DNA of 64,000 nt. Source: an uncultured Lachnospiraceae bacterium (GTDB lineage Bacteria > Bacillota > Clostridia > Lachnospirales > Lachnospiraceae). Positions 39,266-48,348 of this stretch are shown here, piece by piece (positions within the stretch are counted from its first letter, which is position 1; every line of letters starts with the position of its first letter). The position numbers were made by a program, and so were the translations under genes. Where the stretch lies: the NCBI GenBank assembly GCA_947363565.1, contig CANAPP010000004.1, positions 1 to 64,000 of the forward strand, read 5' to 3'. The notes beneath the pieces are model-generated. The model did not search any database. It worked only from the letters and a program-made list of their open reading frames with translations, and was not told the DNA's origin.

Positions 39266-39877
39266 ATGGATATTTTTGAGCAGCTGCATGACGGCAGCAT
39301 CTACGATCCGGGCGATGCGGATATTTTAGATCAACAGATGGGCTATCAGGAGCTTTTATATGATTACAATATGACCAGGCCGGGCGAAGGTGCCAGACGG
39401 ACAGGGCTTTTGCAGGAGATGTTCGCGGATATCGGGGAGAACTGCTATATCGAGCCGCCCCTTCATGCCAATATGGGCGGGCATCATGTTCATTTCGGAA
39501 AGAATATCTATGCCAATTACAACCTGATCCTTGTGGACGATACCCATATCTACGTAGGCGATTATACGATGTTCGGTCCGAATGTGACTATAGCTACTGC
39601 GGGGCATCCGATTTTGCCCGAACTTCGCCAGAGAGGGCTGCAGTATAATATGCCGGTGCATATCGGAGAAAACTGCTGGATCGGAGCCGGAGCGATCATC
39701 CTGCCGGGCATTACCATTGGGGACAATGTCGTAGTGGGCGCGGGAAGTGTAGTGACGAAGGACATTCCGTCCGGCGTGGTCGCGGTGGGGAATCCGTGCC
39801 GGATCCTGCGCCAGGTCGGTGAGCATGACCGGAAGTATTATTATAAAGACAGAGAGATTGATTACGGGAAATTATAA
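39266..39877 (+). CDS. Maltose O-acetyltransferase-like hexapeptide acetyltransferase
   Basis: A 203-residue left-handed beta-helix enzyme. The N-terminal Mac domain (DADILDQQMGYQELLYDYNMTRPGEGARR) is followed by hexapeptide repeats (FGKNIYANYNLILVDDTHIYVGDYTMFGPNVTI, GENCWIGAGAIILPGITIGDNVVVGAGSVVTKDIP). The catalytic His lies in ATAGHPI. It transfers an acetyl group from acetyl-CoA to a sugar hydroxyl, and trimerises. A second member lies at 44765-45397. It overlaps no neighbour but may be co-transcribed with the thioesterase 10 bases downstream. Confidence 0.92.
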   Translation: MDIFEQLHDGSIYDPGDADILDQQMGYQELLYDYNMTRPGEGARRTGLLQEMFADIGENCYIEPPLHANMGGHHVHFGKNIYANYNLILVDDTHIYVGDYTMFGPNVTIATAGHPILPELRQRGLQYNMPVHIGENCWIGAGAIILPGITIGDNVVVGAGSVVTKDIPSGVVAVGNPCRILRQVGEHDRKYYYKDREIDYGKL

Positions 39878-39887
39878 GGAGAAAGCG

Positions 39888-40304
39888 ATGAGTAAGTCAG
39901 AGATTTCAAAGGAAGAGACGCTAAGGGAAGTGCAGGAGAGATTTAAAAATGACCGTTTTGCCACGGATAACGGCGCTTATATCGAGGAAGTGGGGGAAGG
40001 CTATGCGCGCTGCGTGATGCCTCTTGACGAACACCACTACAATGCGGTGGGGAGCGTCATGGGCGGCGCGGTATTTACTGTGGCGGATTTTGCATTTGCG
40101 GTGGCCTCAAACTGGAATAAGAAGCCCTGCGTGTCATTATCCGCGCAGATTACTTATCTGGGGCGTGCGAAGGGGAAGAAGCTGATCGCCGAGGCAAGAA
40201 AGGTAAAAGAAGGAAGGACGACCTGTTACTATCTGGTCGAGGTCACAGATGAGCTTGGCAGCCAGGTGGCGCATGTGACGTCTAATGGATTTACTGTAGG
40301 GTAG
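39888..40304 (+). CDS. PaaI-type hotdog-fold thioesterase
   Basis: A 138-residue hotdog-fold protein with AAGGAGA about 6 bases before ATG 39888. The catalytic region reads HHYNAVGSVMGGAVFTVADFAFAVASN, and the later beta segments are VSLSAQITYLGRAKGKKLIAEA and RTTCYYLVEVTDELGSQVAHV. Members hydrolyse acyl- or aryl-acyl-CoA. The substrate is not evident from the neighbours. Confidence 0.9.
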   Translation: MSKSEISKEETLREVQERFKNDRFATDNGAYIEEVGEGYARCVMPLDEHHYNAVGSVMGGAVFTVADFAFAVASNWNKKPCVSLSAQITYLGRAKGKKLIAEARKVKEGRTTCYYLVEVTDELGSQVAHVTSNGFTVG

Positions 40305-40316
40305 GAGGAAGGCAGG

Positions 40317-41240
40317 ATGAATTACGAAGGACAGATCTGCCGTGCGCCCATGGAGCGCGCGTCATTTATGCTGCCGGTCATGGTGGGGTGTTCGTATAAC
40401 CGGTGCAAGTTCTGTAATCTGTTCCGGCATCTTAACTACCGGGAGCTTCCGCTAAAGCAGATTGAGGGGGAGCTTAAGCGGGTCAGGGAGGCAGGTGGAA
40501 GCCCGAAGAGGATATTTCTGGGGGACGGCAATGCGTTCGGGCTTAAGACAGAGCGGCTTTTGCAGATTCTCGAGATGATACATGCGTATTTCCCAGAGTG
40601 TATGTGTGTGAATATGGACGCTACAGTGACAAGTATCCGGCAAAAGACGGACGAAGAGCTTTTGCGCCTTTATGAAAATGGCGTGCGGCATCTGTATCTT
40701 GGCATCGAGAGCGGGCTTGACGACGTGCTTTTATTTATGGAGAAGGATCACGATATTTCCCAGGCGTATACGGTCATTCGGAGACTGGAAAAAGCGGGGC
40801 TTATCTATGACGCGCACATCATGACGGGTGTGGCGGGAAGGGGGCGCGGTGAGGAGAATGCCAGGGCGCTGGCGGAATTCTTAAACCGGACAGGGCCGGC
40901 CCATGTGGTGAATTTCTCTATGTTCCTTCACAAGGAGGTACCCCTTTATGCGCATATCGCGGACGGAAGCTTCATCCCGGCGGATGAGCTTGAGAATCTT
41001 AAGGAGGAGCGCACGCTTCTTGCGCTTCTTAAGACAGAGCTTTTGTATGACGGCTTCCATGATTATATCGAAGTGAGAGTACGGGGGAAATTGCCTCAGG
41101 ATAAAGAGAAGATGTTAGAGAAACTGGATCAGGTGATCGGTAAGTATGAAGGCGGCAGGGCGCTTTACGCTTATGTCCAGGGAGAATGCCCGGACCTTAA
41201 GCGGTGCGGCGGCCTGGAGAAGGTGTGGGATATGGGGTGA
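40317..41240 (+). CDS. Radical SAM protein with CX4CX2C cluster motif
   Basis: A 307-residue radical SAM enzyme. The cluster motif is C25-SYNR-C30-KF-C33, spaced CX4CX2C rather than the usual CX3CX2C, as in a widespread group with GCxxNRCxFC that is poorly characterised. Further elements are IFLGDGNAFGL, NMDATVTSI, HLYLGIESG and YDAHIMTGVAGRG. There is no B12-binding or SPASM domain. Its start lies 12 bases after the thioesterase stop, so the two may share a transcript. Substrate unknown. Confidence 0.88.
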   Translation: MNYEGQICRAPMERASFMLPVMVGCSYNRCKFCNLFRHLNYRELPLKQIEGELKRVREAGGSPKRIFLGDGNAFGLKTERLLQILEMIHAYFPECMCVNMDATVTSIRQKTDEELLRLYENGVRHLYLGIESGLDDVLLFMEKDHDISQAYTVIRRLEKAGLIYDAHIMTGVAGRGRGEENARALAEFLNRTGPAHVVNFSMFLHKEVPLYAHIADGSFIPADELENLKEERTLLALLKTELLYDGFHDYIEVRVRGKLPQDKEKMLEKLDQVIGKYEGGRALYAYVQGECPDLKRCGGLEKVWDMG

Positions 41241-41293
41241 TTCTGCAGATATGCGGAAGTCCCGGATAATAATATTTGGCGGAGGTTTTTTCG

Positions 41294-42160
41294 ATGGGGA
41301 AACGAAATACAGGCAAAGCGGTGATCGCTGTGTTCATCGTGATCTTGGGGAATATACTTTATGCGCTGGCGGTGAAGCTTTTTCTGATCCCGGCGGGGCT
41401 TGTGACAGGCGGGACTACCGGTATCGGGCTTGCGGTGAACTATGCGGCAGGAGTGCCGGTGGCGACATTCGTCCTGATCTTTAATGTGGTGATGCTGGCG
41501 GCGGGTTTTGCGGTGCTTGGGAAACAGTTTGCGCTGACGACTATTGTCAGCACGTTTACTTACCCGCTTGCGCTGAATGCGCTGGATATGCTGCTGGGAG
41601 ACGTGGTGCTGACCCGGGATGTATTTATCTGTACGATGTTCTCCGGGCTGGGGATTGGGCTGTCTCTGGGAATCGTCATACGGGCTGGGGCATCGACGGG
41701 AGGCATGGACATCCCGCCCCTTGTGCTGAATCATTTTTTCAAGATCCCGGTGTCCGCGGGGCTTTACTTTTTTGACTTTATCATCCTGCTTGTGCAGGCG
41801 TTTTTTCAGCCGCTGGAAAAGGTGTTTTACGGCATCGTGCTTGTCATCATCTATACAGTGACTTTGGATAAGATGCTGCTTATGGGAACAACGAAAACCG
41901 AAGTCCGGGTGGTCAGCGACCATGCGACGGAGATCTGCGACGCTATCCTCAAGCGGATGGACCGGGGCGTGACGCTGCTTTCCGCTAAGGGTGGGTATCT
42001 TAAGGAAGATACGACAGTGGTCTTAAGCGTAATCTCCAACCGGGAGCTGCCGAGGGTGGAGCGCCTGATCCATGAGATCGACCCGGAGAGTTTTATCGTT
42101 GTGAACCGGGTCAGCGAGGTAAGCGGCAAAGGATTTACCATGAGCAAGGAATACCGGTAA
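41294..42160 (+). CDS. YitT family membrane protein
   Basis: ATG 41294 has GGAGG 8 bases upstream. The 288-residue protein has five or six membrane segments in its first 200 residues (AVFIVILGNILYALAVKLFLIPAGLVTGGTTGI; VIRAGASTGGMDI; GLYFFDFIILLVQAFF). A C-terminal DUF2179 domain follows (TTKTEVRVVSDHATEICDAILKRMDRGVTLLSAKGGY to DPESFIVVNRVSEV). YitT proteins are common in Firmicutes and lack a firm function. A paralogue lies at 48349-49209. Confidence 0.92.
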   Translation: MGKRNTGKAVIAVFIVILGNILYALAVKLFLIPAGLVTGGTTGIGLAVNYAAGVPVATFVLIFNVVMLAAGFAVLGKQFALTTIVSTFTYPLALNALDMLLGDVVLTRDVFICTMFSGLGIGLSLGIVIRAGASTGGMDIPPLVLNHFFKIPVSAGLYFFDFIILLVQAFFQPLEKVFYGIVLVIIYTVTLDKMLLMGTTKTEVRVVSDHATEICDAILKRMDRGVTLLSAKGGYLKEDTTVVLSVISNRELPRVERLIHEIDPESFIVVNRVSEVSGKGFTMSKEYR

Positions 42161-42212
42161 GAACAATCTGCGCTGGAGAGAATCGGCTTCAATGCTTGCA
42201 TGTACATTTGAC

Positions 42213-43331
42213 TTAGTCTAACGTAACCTGCAGTTTGACGGGATTATGGTCGGAGTTTGCAAAGGTCAGGTCAACCGTCTCTACCGAAGCAATCTTTACA
42301 TTCGGCGAGGTGATAAAGCCGTCGATCACGTAATACTGCGTATCCGAAGAATCGGGATCATAGGGCTGGTTTAGCAGGCGGCAGGAGGGTGAGACGGTGT
42401 CATAGGCAAGGTTCCAGCCGTTCGGAAGCATGTCTTCCTCCACGATGCCCGGCGTCCAAAGTTTGGGGTCTTTTATTGGAAAGGCATCTAAACTTCCCGG
42501 GAAGGTCTGGTTAAAATCTCCCCCGGCGATGACGTAATTCCCTTTTTTGTACTCTTCCTGCAAAAATTTCATCAGGGCATCAGTCTGTGCCTTTTTCCCT
42601 TCGCCGCCGTCATATGCCTCCAGATGGAGATTGACCGCCACAAGCTCCCTGTCTGTTCCTGCGACCGGGTAGCGGGTGGTTAGCAGGCAGCGCTTCAGGT
42701 TTGCTAAGCGCACCGGCCAGCGAAACGGGCAGGGGAGGCTGACCCGCACAGGATTTTCTGACATCTTGAGGTTAGACAGGGTGGCGATGCCGGAATCAAT
42801 TTTTCCGATGGGCGGCAGCGGATAGGGAACAAAGCGGCAGCGGTAGTTCGGAGCGTAGGAGAATCCGAGGCCGGTCTGCTCACTGTAGTAATTAAGCTCG
42901 TCTGTATTTCCCGTCCTGGCAGAGCCGCGGTCAACTTCCTGTAAAAGGCAGAGGTCATAGTTTCCCTGTTTCAGAAAATCTGCGATGGCAGACAGATTCT
43001 GCTCAACGGCAGCCTGGCTTTTCGGGTTCACCATCTTGCCGCCGTCCATGAAAAAGTCTGTGTTTGCGTCCAGCCCTGCGTAGCCGGTGTTCCAGCTTAA
43101 GATACGGAGCAGGCGTTTATTTTCCGGAATATTTTCCGCAGGCTCATCCGTAGTATGGCTCGAAGGATTTTTGACGGTATGTTCCAGGGCGATTTCTTTT
43201 AAGATCGCCGTGTCGGCTGTTTCATGATTTTTGGGGCGGTATTCTGTGATGGTGAGCCAGGCCAGCAGGGTGCCTGGAACGAGTGCTATGATCAGCAGGA
43301 TGATTGCCGGGAGTTTTATTTTTCGTTTCAT
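42213..43331 (-). CDS. Membrane-anchored endonuclease/exonuclease/phosphatase-fold protein
   Basis: A 372-residue protein with a signal anchor (LPAIILLIIALVPGTLLAWLTI) and an extracytoplasmic EEP domain. Key sites are RILSWNTGYAGL (metal Asn), LCLLQEVDRGSARTG (metal Glu), VAVNLHLEAYDGG, IAGGDFNQTFPGS (Asp/Asn) and NSDHNPVKL (Asp-His). All catalytic residues appear present. Secreted members can be DNases, sphingomyelinase-like or sugar-phosphatases, and the anchor rules out a free secreted enzyme. The gene diverges from the MATE exporter gene. Confidence 0.88.
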   Translation of the reverse strand: MKRKIKLPAIILLIIALVPGTLLAWLTITEYRPKNHETADTAILKEIALEHTVKNPSSHTTDEPAENIPENKRLLRILSWNTGYAGLDANTDFFMDGGKMVNPKSQAAVEQNLSAIADFLKQGNYDLCLLQEVDRGSARTGNTDELNYYSEQTGLGFSYAPNYRCRFVPYPLPPIGKIDSGIATLSNLKMSENPVRVSLPCPFRWPVRLANLKRCLLTTRYPVAGTDRELVAVNLHLEAYDGGEGKKAQTDALMKFLQEEYKKGNYVIAGGDFNQTFPGSLDAFPIKDPKLWTPGIVEEDMLPNGWNLAYDTVSPSCRLLNQPYDPDSSDTQYYVIDGFITSPNVKIASVETVDLTFANSDHNPVKLQVTLD

Positions 43332-43399
43332 AAGAGCTTGTCCTTTCGATTGCGGTCATACGTTCTATCATGTACTATTATATCCAAGAGGTGAAAGAA

Positions 43400-44743
43400 A
43401 TGAAAGTGGATAAACCATTTTACCGGAAATTATTTTCCCTGGTACTTCCTATTGCGATGCAGAATTTCATGAATGCCGTGGTCAGCGCGTCGGATGCCCT
43501 GATGCTTGGATTTGAAGGACAGACAGCACTTTCGGCCGTTTCTCTTGCCACACAGGTGCAGTTTGTCCTGAATTTATTTTTTGCTGCGCTGACCAGCGGT
43601 ATGACGGTTTTGGCGGCGCAGTACTGGGGAAAGAAGGAGGTAACGGCTTTGGAGCATGTGCTGGCGGCTGCCCTTCGCTGCAGCTTTGCTGTCTCTTTCC
43701 TGTTTTTCCTGGCAGCGGCAGCAGTCCCGGAGTTTCTGATGAGGATATTTACCAATGATCAGGGCCTGGTCGGCATGGGGGCGTCTTATCTGCGCGTGGT
43801 GAGTGTCTCTTATCTCTGCATGGGGGTATCGCAGGTCTATCTGTGCATTATGAAAAACAGCGGGAGAACGCTTAGGAGCACCATCTACGGCTCTGCGGCA
43901 GTACTGCTCAACCTGATTTTAAATGGGATACTCATCTTCGGTGCTTTTGGCGCTCCAAAGATGGGGATACAGGGGGCGGCCCTTGCGACATTAATCTCGC
44001 GCATGATCGTGCTGATGCTGGTACTGCGCGAGAATGGGGGAAAGGGTGTGGTGCGTATCCGGTGGGAGTATGTGAGAAAACCGATGGAGATGCTTAAGCG
44101 GGATTACTATCATTACACTATACCCGTGCTGGCAAATATCCTGGCGTGGGGCTGCGGATTCACGATGTTCTCCGTGATCATGGGGCATCTGGGCGAGGAG
44201 GCGGTGGCAGCCAACGCGGTAGCGAATATCGTGAAAAATATAATCTCCTGCTTTTGCTTAGGCATCGGTGCGGGCAGCGGGATCATCGTCGGGAATGAGC
44301 TTGGAAAAGGAGACCTGGACAGAGCGCGGCAATATGGCGGGAAGCTGTGCCGTACAGCGGTGGCAGCGGGAGTCTTATCCGGATTATTTCTGCTGATGTG
44401 CACACCGCTTATTTTTGCCTTTGCGCCGAATTTATGCGGGCAGGCGGAAGCATATCTGCGGGTCATGCTTTTTATCTGCAGTTATTATCTTATCGGGAAG
44501 TCGGTGAATTCAACGGTGGTGGCGGGGATTTTCTGCGCCGGGGGCGATACGAGGTTCGGGATGTGCTGCGACGCGGTGACGATGTGGATGGTCATCGTTC
44601 CTGTGGGTGCGGTGGCGGCGTTTGTGCTTAAGCTGCCAGTGCTGTGGGTGTATTTTCTGCTGAACCTGGATGAGCTGATAAAGCTACCGGCGGTATACCG
44701 GCATTATAAAAAGTATGCGTGGGTGAAGAATCTGACGAAATGA
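43400..44743 (+). CDS. MATE family efflux transporter
   Basis: ATG 43400 follows AGAGGTG by about 6 bases. The 447-residue protein has about 12 membrane segments in two homologous halves (FYRKLFSLVLPIAMQNFMNAVVSASDALMLG at the start, YYHYTIPVLANILAWGCGFTMFSVIMGHLG for the second half). GAGSGIIVGNELGKGDLDRARQYG is a typical MATE loop. Such proteins export cationic drugs or metabolites using H+ or Na+ gradients. Specific substrate unknown. Confidence 0.93.
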   Translation: MKVDKPFYRKLFSLVLPIAMQNFMNAVVSASDALMLGFEGQTALSAVSLATQVQFVLNLFFAALTSGMTVLAAQYWGKKEVTALEHVLAAALRCSFAVSFLFFLAAAAVPEFLMRIFTNDQGLVGMGASYLRVVSVSYLCMGVSQVYLCIMKNSGRTLRSTIYGSAAVLLNLILNGILIFGAFGAPKMGIQGAALATLISRMIVLMLVLRENGGKGVVRIRWEYVRKPMEMLKRDYYHYTIPVLANILAWGCGFTMFSVIMGHLGEEAVAANAVANIVKNIISCFCLGIGAGSGIIVGNELGKGDLDRARQYGGKLCRTAVAAGVLSGLFLLMCTPLIFAFAPNLCGQAEAYLRVMLFICSYYLIGKSVNSTVVAGIFCAGGDTRFGMCCDAVTMWMVIVPVGAVAAFVLKLPVLWVYFLLNLDELIKLPAVYRHYKKYAWVKNLTK

Positions 44744-44764
44744 TAAAAGGAAGAGGTGTAATTG

Positions 44765-45397
44765 ATGAAAAATACGGAGAGAAGAGACAGGGAGCTGCCG
44801 TACATCTCTGATGAAGAGGTGTTCGAGGAACAAAAGAGGGCGAGGCGGCTGACTCAGGAGATGAATACGGCTGACCGTTCGGACTTTGAGACAATTAACA
44901 GGATTGTGAAGGAGCTTCTTGGAAAATCGGACGGGGCGTTTATCAATCCGCCGTTTTACTGTGACTACGGTACGCATATCGAGGTGGGAAAGAATTTCTT
45001 TGCCAATTATAACTGTACGATCCTTGACGTGGCGAGGGTTGTGATCGGCGACAACTGTATGTTTGCCCCTAATGTGTCAATTTATACGGCAGGGCATCCG
45101 CTGCACCCGGAGATTCGAAATACCCTTTATGAGTACGGCGTCGGGGTGACGATCGGGGATAATGTGTGGATTGGCGGTAATGTGGTGATTTGCCCGGGCG
45201 TGCATATCGGCAGCAATACGGTGATCGGGGCGGGGAGCGTCGTGACGAGGGATATCCCTGATTGGGTGGTCGCGGCGGGGAATCCGTGCAGGGTGATCCG
45301 CGGGATAACGGATAAGGATAAGAGATATTATTTCCGCGGACGGGAGTTTGATGATGAGGCGTGGGAGGATGTGCAGAAGAGACTGGCGGGGAAGTAG
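44765..45397 (+). CDS. Maltose O-acetyltransferase-like hexapeptide acetyltransferase (second copy)
   Basis: A 210-residue left-handed beta-helix acetyltransferase. The Mac-type N-terminus (EEVFEEQKRARRLTQEMNTADRSDFE) precedes CDYGTHIEVGKNFFANYNCTILDVARVVIGDNCMFAPNV, the catalytic-His segment YTAGHPLHPE and IGGNVVICPGVHIGSNTVIGAGSVVTRDIP. It is clearly related to the protein at 39266-39877 but not a recent duplicate, since identity is confined to the motif core. It follows the MATE gene by 21 bases. Confidence 0.92.
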   Translation: MKNTERRDRELPYISDEEVFEEQKRARRLTQEMNTADRSDFETINRIVKELLGKSDGAFINPPFYCDYGTHIEVGKNFFANYNCTILDVARVVIGDNCMFAPNVSIYTAGHPLHPEIRNTLYEYGVGVTIGDNVWIGGNVVICPGVHIGSNTVIGAGSVVTRDIPDWVVAAGNPCRVIRGITDKDKRYYFRGREFDDEAWEDVQKRLAGK

Positions 45398-45516
45398 AAG
45401 GAAGTTGAAGGGAATAACTTACGGATATTGACGAGGTTAAAGAGTGATTGAATAAAGAAGAGCAAATGGGGTGCAAGTCTATGGTTATGCGGCTTGCATT
45501 TAAAAATAACACAAAA

Positions 45517-45559
45517 TTAGCACTCGGTACTTGACGTGGCTAACAACAAGTGTTATAGT
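45517..45559 (+). promoter_or_regulatory. clpB promoter overlapping a degenerate CIRCE (HrcA) site
   Basis: TTAGCACTC (45517-45525) is a perfect CIRCE left arm. After the canonical 9-base gap, the right arm is CGTGGCTAA, matching GAGTGCTAA only in its last five bases. Inside lies the promoter TTGACG (45531-45536), 17 bases, TATAGT (45554-45559). Binding of HrcA here would block the -35 box, giving heat-shock control of clpB. Confidence 0.7.
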
Positions 45560-45611
45560 CTTGCTAGAACAAGAAAAACACAAGATAGCATGTCAAGAAG
45601 GAGGCAATGTT

Positions 45612-48194
45612 ATGAATATCAATAAATTTACGCAGAAATCTATCCAGGCTGTCCAGCAGTGCGAGCGCATTGCCATGGATTACGGCAATCAGGAGATTGA
45701 GCAGGAACATCTGATGTACGCCCTGCTTACCCAGGACGACAGCCTTATTTTAAAACTGATGCAGAAGATGGGGCTTGACGGCAGCGCGGTTACGAGCCGC
45801 GTGGAAGAGGCTTTGAGAAAGCTTGTAAAAGTGCAGGGCGGGCAGCAGCATGTAGGCCAGCACCTTAACAATGCCCTTGTGTATGCAGAGGACGAGGCAA
45901 AGCAGATGGGGGATGAGTATGTATCGGTAGAGCATCTTTTCCTTTCCATGTTAAAATATGCCAATAAAGAGATGAAAAACATTTTCCAGGAGCTGGGTAT
46001 CAGCCGGGAGGGTTTTTTGCAGGCGCTCTCCACCGTCAGGGGCAACCAGCGGGTGACAAGCGACAATCCGGAAGATACCTATGATACGCTGAATAAGTAC
46101 GGCACGGACCTTGTGGAGCGGGCAAGGGAGCAGAAGATGGACCCGGTGATTGGGCGTGACGCGGAGATTCGCAATGTCATCCGCATCCTCTCCCGGAAGA
46201 CGAAGAACAATCCGGTGCTCATCGGGGAGCCGGGCGTCGGCAAGACGGCAGTAGCAGAAGGCCTGGCGCAGCGCATCGTCAAAGGAGACGTGCCGGAGGG
46301 ATTGAAGGAGAAGACGGTATTTTCCCTGGATATGGGCGCGCTGGTGGCAGGAGCGAAGTACCGGGGCGAGTTTGAGGAGCGGCTGAAAGCGGTGCTGGAG
46401 GAAGTGAAGAAAAGCGACGGGCGGATTATCCTGTTTATCGATGAGCTGCATACGATTGTGGGCGCGGGCAAGACGGACGGCGCCATGGACGCGGGCAATA
46501 TGCTAAAGCCTATGCTGGCGAGGGGCGAGCTGCACTGTATCGGTGCGACTACGCTTGACGAATACCGGCAGTATATTGAAAAGGACGCGGCTCTTGAGCG
46601 GCGGTTCCAGCCGGTGCTTGTTGACGAGCCCACGGTGGAGGATGCGATTTCTATCTTGCGGGGGCTTAAGGAGCGGTATGAGGTGTTCCACGGGGTTAAG
46701 ATCACGGACGGCGCTCTGGTGGCGGCGGCAACCCTTTCTGACCGCTACATTTCCGACCGTTTCCTGCCGGACAAGGCTATTGACCTTGTGGACGAGGCAT
46801 GTGCGCTCATTAAGACAGAGCTTGATTCCATGCCGACGGAACTTGACGAGCTGCAGAGAAAGATCATGCAGATGGAGATTGAGGAGGCGGCGCTTAAGAA
46901 AGAGGATGACCGGCTGAGCAAGGAGCGTCTGGAGCATCTTGAGCAGGAGCTTGCGGAACTTCGGGAGGAGTTCGCCGGAAAGAAAGCCCAGTGGGATAAT
47001 GAGAAGATTGATGTGGAGCGTGTGCAGAAACTCCGGGAGGAGATAGAGCAGATTGGGAAGGACATCGAGCGGGCAAAGCAGGAATATGACCTTAACAAGG
47101 CGGCGGAGCTGCAGTATGGCAGGCTCCCGGCTCTCCAGAAACAGTTGGAGGCAGAGGAGGCGAAGGTTAAGGACGAAGAGCTTTCTCTGGTGCATGAGAG
47201 CGTGACGGACGAGGAGATTGGGAAGATTGTCTCCCGGTGGACGGGCATCCCGGTTGCGAAGTTAAATGAGAGCGAGCGCAGCAAGACGCTCCATCTGGCG
47301 GATGAGCTGCACAGGCGGGTAATCGGGCAGGATGAGGGCGTTACGCTTGTGACGGAGGCGATTATCCGCTCCAAGGCGGGCATTAAAGACCCGACAAAGC
47401 CGATTGGCTCCTTCCTGTTTTTAGGGCCTACGGGCGTGGGGAAGACGGAGCTTGCCAAGGCGCTTGCCAGCCAGCTTTTTGATGACGAGAGCAACATGGT
47501 CCGTATCGACATGAGTGAATATATGGAGAAATATTCGGTGTCAAGGCTTATCGGAGCGCCTCCGGGATATGTGGGGTATGACGAGGGCGGGCAGCTTACC
47601 GAGGCAGTCCGCAGGAAACCGTATTCTGTCGTTCTCTTTGACGAGGTGGAAAAGGCGCACCCGGATGTGTTCAACGTGCTTTTGCAGGTGCTCGATGACG
47701 GGCGGATTACAGACTCCCAGGGGCGGACGGTTGATTTTAAGAATACGATACTGATCATGACTTCGAATATCGGTTCGTCCTATCTTCTGGACGGCATTGA
47801 CGGAGAGGGCAATATCAGCGAGGCGGCGTCCGGAGCGGTCATGGCGGAACTGCGGAATCATTTCCGGCCGGAATTCTTAAACCGCCTGGACGAGACGATT
47901 TTATTCAAGCCGCTGACGAAGACGGATATTTACTCGATTATTGACCTGCTGGTGGAGGATGTCAACAGACGCCTTAAAGACAGGGAGATACAGATTGCCC
48001 TGACGGAAAGCGCGAAGAATGCGGTTGTGGACGGAGGGTATGACCCGACTTACGGGGCAAGGCCGTTAAAGCGGTATCTCCAGAAACATGTGGAGACGCT
48101 GGCGGCAAAGCTGATGCTTGAAGGCGGGGTTCATGCGGAGGACACGATATTGATCGATGCACAGGACGGAAAACTTTCGGCGCGTATTTCTTGA
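45612..48194 (+). CDS. clpB: ATP-dependent disaggregase ClpB
   Basis: ATG 45612 follows AGGAGG by 8 bases; the frame upstream of it lies in the promoter. The 860-residue chaperone has an N-terminal Clp repeat domain (about 1-150), AAA+ domain 1 (Walker [19 protein letters not shown], Walker [15 protein letters not shown]), the coiled-coil middle domain (about 400-520, with [15 protein letters not shown]) typical of ClpB rather than ClpC, AAA+ domain 2 ([30 protein letters not shown]) and the C-terminal D2 small domain. It works with DnaK to dissolve aggregates. It lacks the ClpP-binding loop. Confidence 0.97.
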   Translation: MNINKFTQKSIQAVQQCERIAMDYGNQEIEQEHLMYALLTQDDSLILKLMQKMGLDGSAVTSRVEEALRKLVKVQGGQQHVGQHLNNALVYAEDEAKQMGDEYVSVEHLFLSMLKYANKEMKNIFQELGISREGFLQALSTVRGNQRVTSDNPEDTYDTLNKYGTDLVERAREQKMDPVIGRDAEIRNVIRILSRKTKNNPVLIGEPGVGKTAVAEGLAQRIVKGDVPEGLKEKTVFSLDMGALVAGAKYRGEFEERLKAVLEEVKKSDGRIILFIDELHTIVGAGKTDGAMDAGNMLKPMLARGELHCIGATTLDEYRQYIEKDAALERRFQPVLVDEPTVEDAISILRGLKERYEVFHGVKITDGALVAAATLSDRYISDRFLPDKAIDLVDEACALIKTELDSMPTELDELQRKIMQMEIEEAALKKEDDRLSKERLEHLEQELAELREEFAGKKAQWDNEKIDVERVQKLREEIEQIGKDIERAKQEYDLNKAAELQYGRLPALQKQLEAEEAKVKDEELSLVHESVTDEEIGKIVSRWTGIPVAKLNESERSKTLHLADELHRRVIGQDEGVTLVTEAIIRSKAGIKDPTKPIGSFLFLGPTGVGKTELAKALASQLFDDESNMVRIDMSEYMEKYSVSRLIGAPPGYVGYDEGGQLTEAVRRKPYSVVLFDEVEKAHPDVFNVLLQVLDDGRITDSQGRTVDFKNTILIMTSNIGSSYLLDGIDGEGNISEAASGAVMAELRNHFRPEFLNRLDETILFKPLTKTDIYSIIDLLVEDVNRRLKDREIQIALTESAKNAVVDGGYDPTYGARPLKRYLQKHVETLAAKLMLEGGVHAEDTILIDAQDGKLSARIS

Positions 48195-48230
48195 CAATTT
48201 CCGGTTGCACAGATATACTAATGAATCAGA

Positions 48231-48276
48231 AGAGCAGTTGCGAATTATATTTTTTATAGTTTGCGGCTGCTCTTTT
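48231..48276 (+). terminator. Terminator after clpB
   Basis: AGAGCAGTTGC (48231-48241) and GCGGCTGCTCT (48263-48273) pair with two G-T pairs around a T-rich loop, followed by TTT. Confidence 0.7.
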
Positions 48277-48348
48277 GCTGTCAGGCGCCGAAGGTGCGGC
48301 ATACGCATTTTCGGAGTGTGTAGGATTGGGGTAAGGAGGTTTTTGAAA

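Noticed and set aside
45398-45516. Gene or RNA between the acetyltransferase and the clpB promoter
   Set aside because: No frame, hairpin or promoter motif stands out apart from the CIRCE/promoter region that follows.
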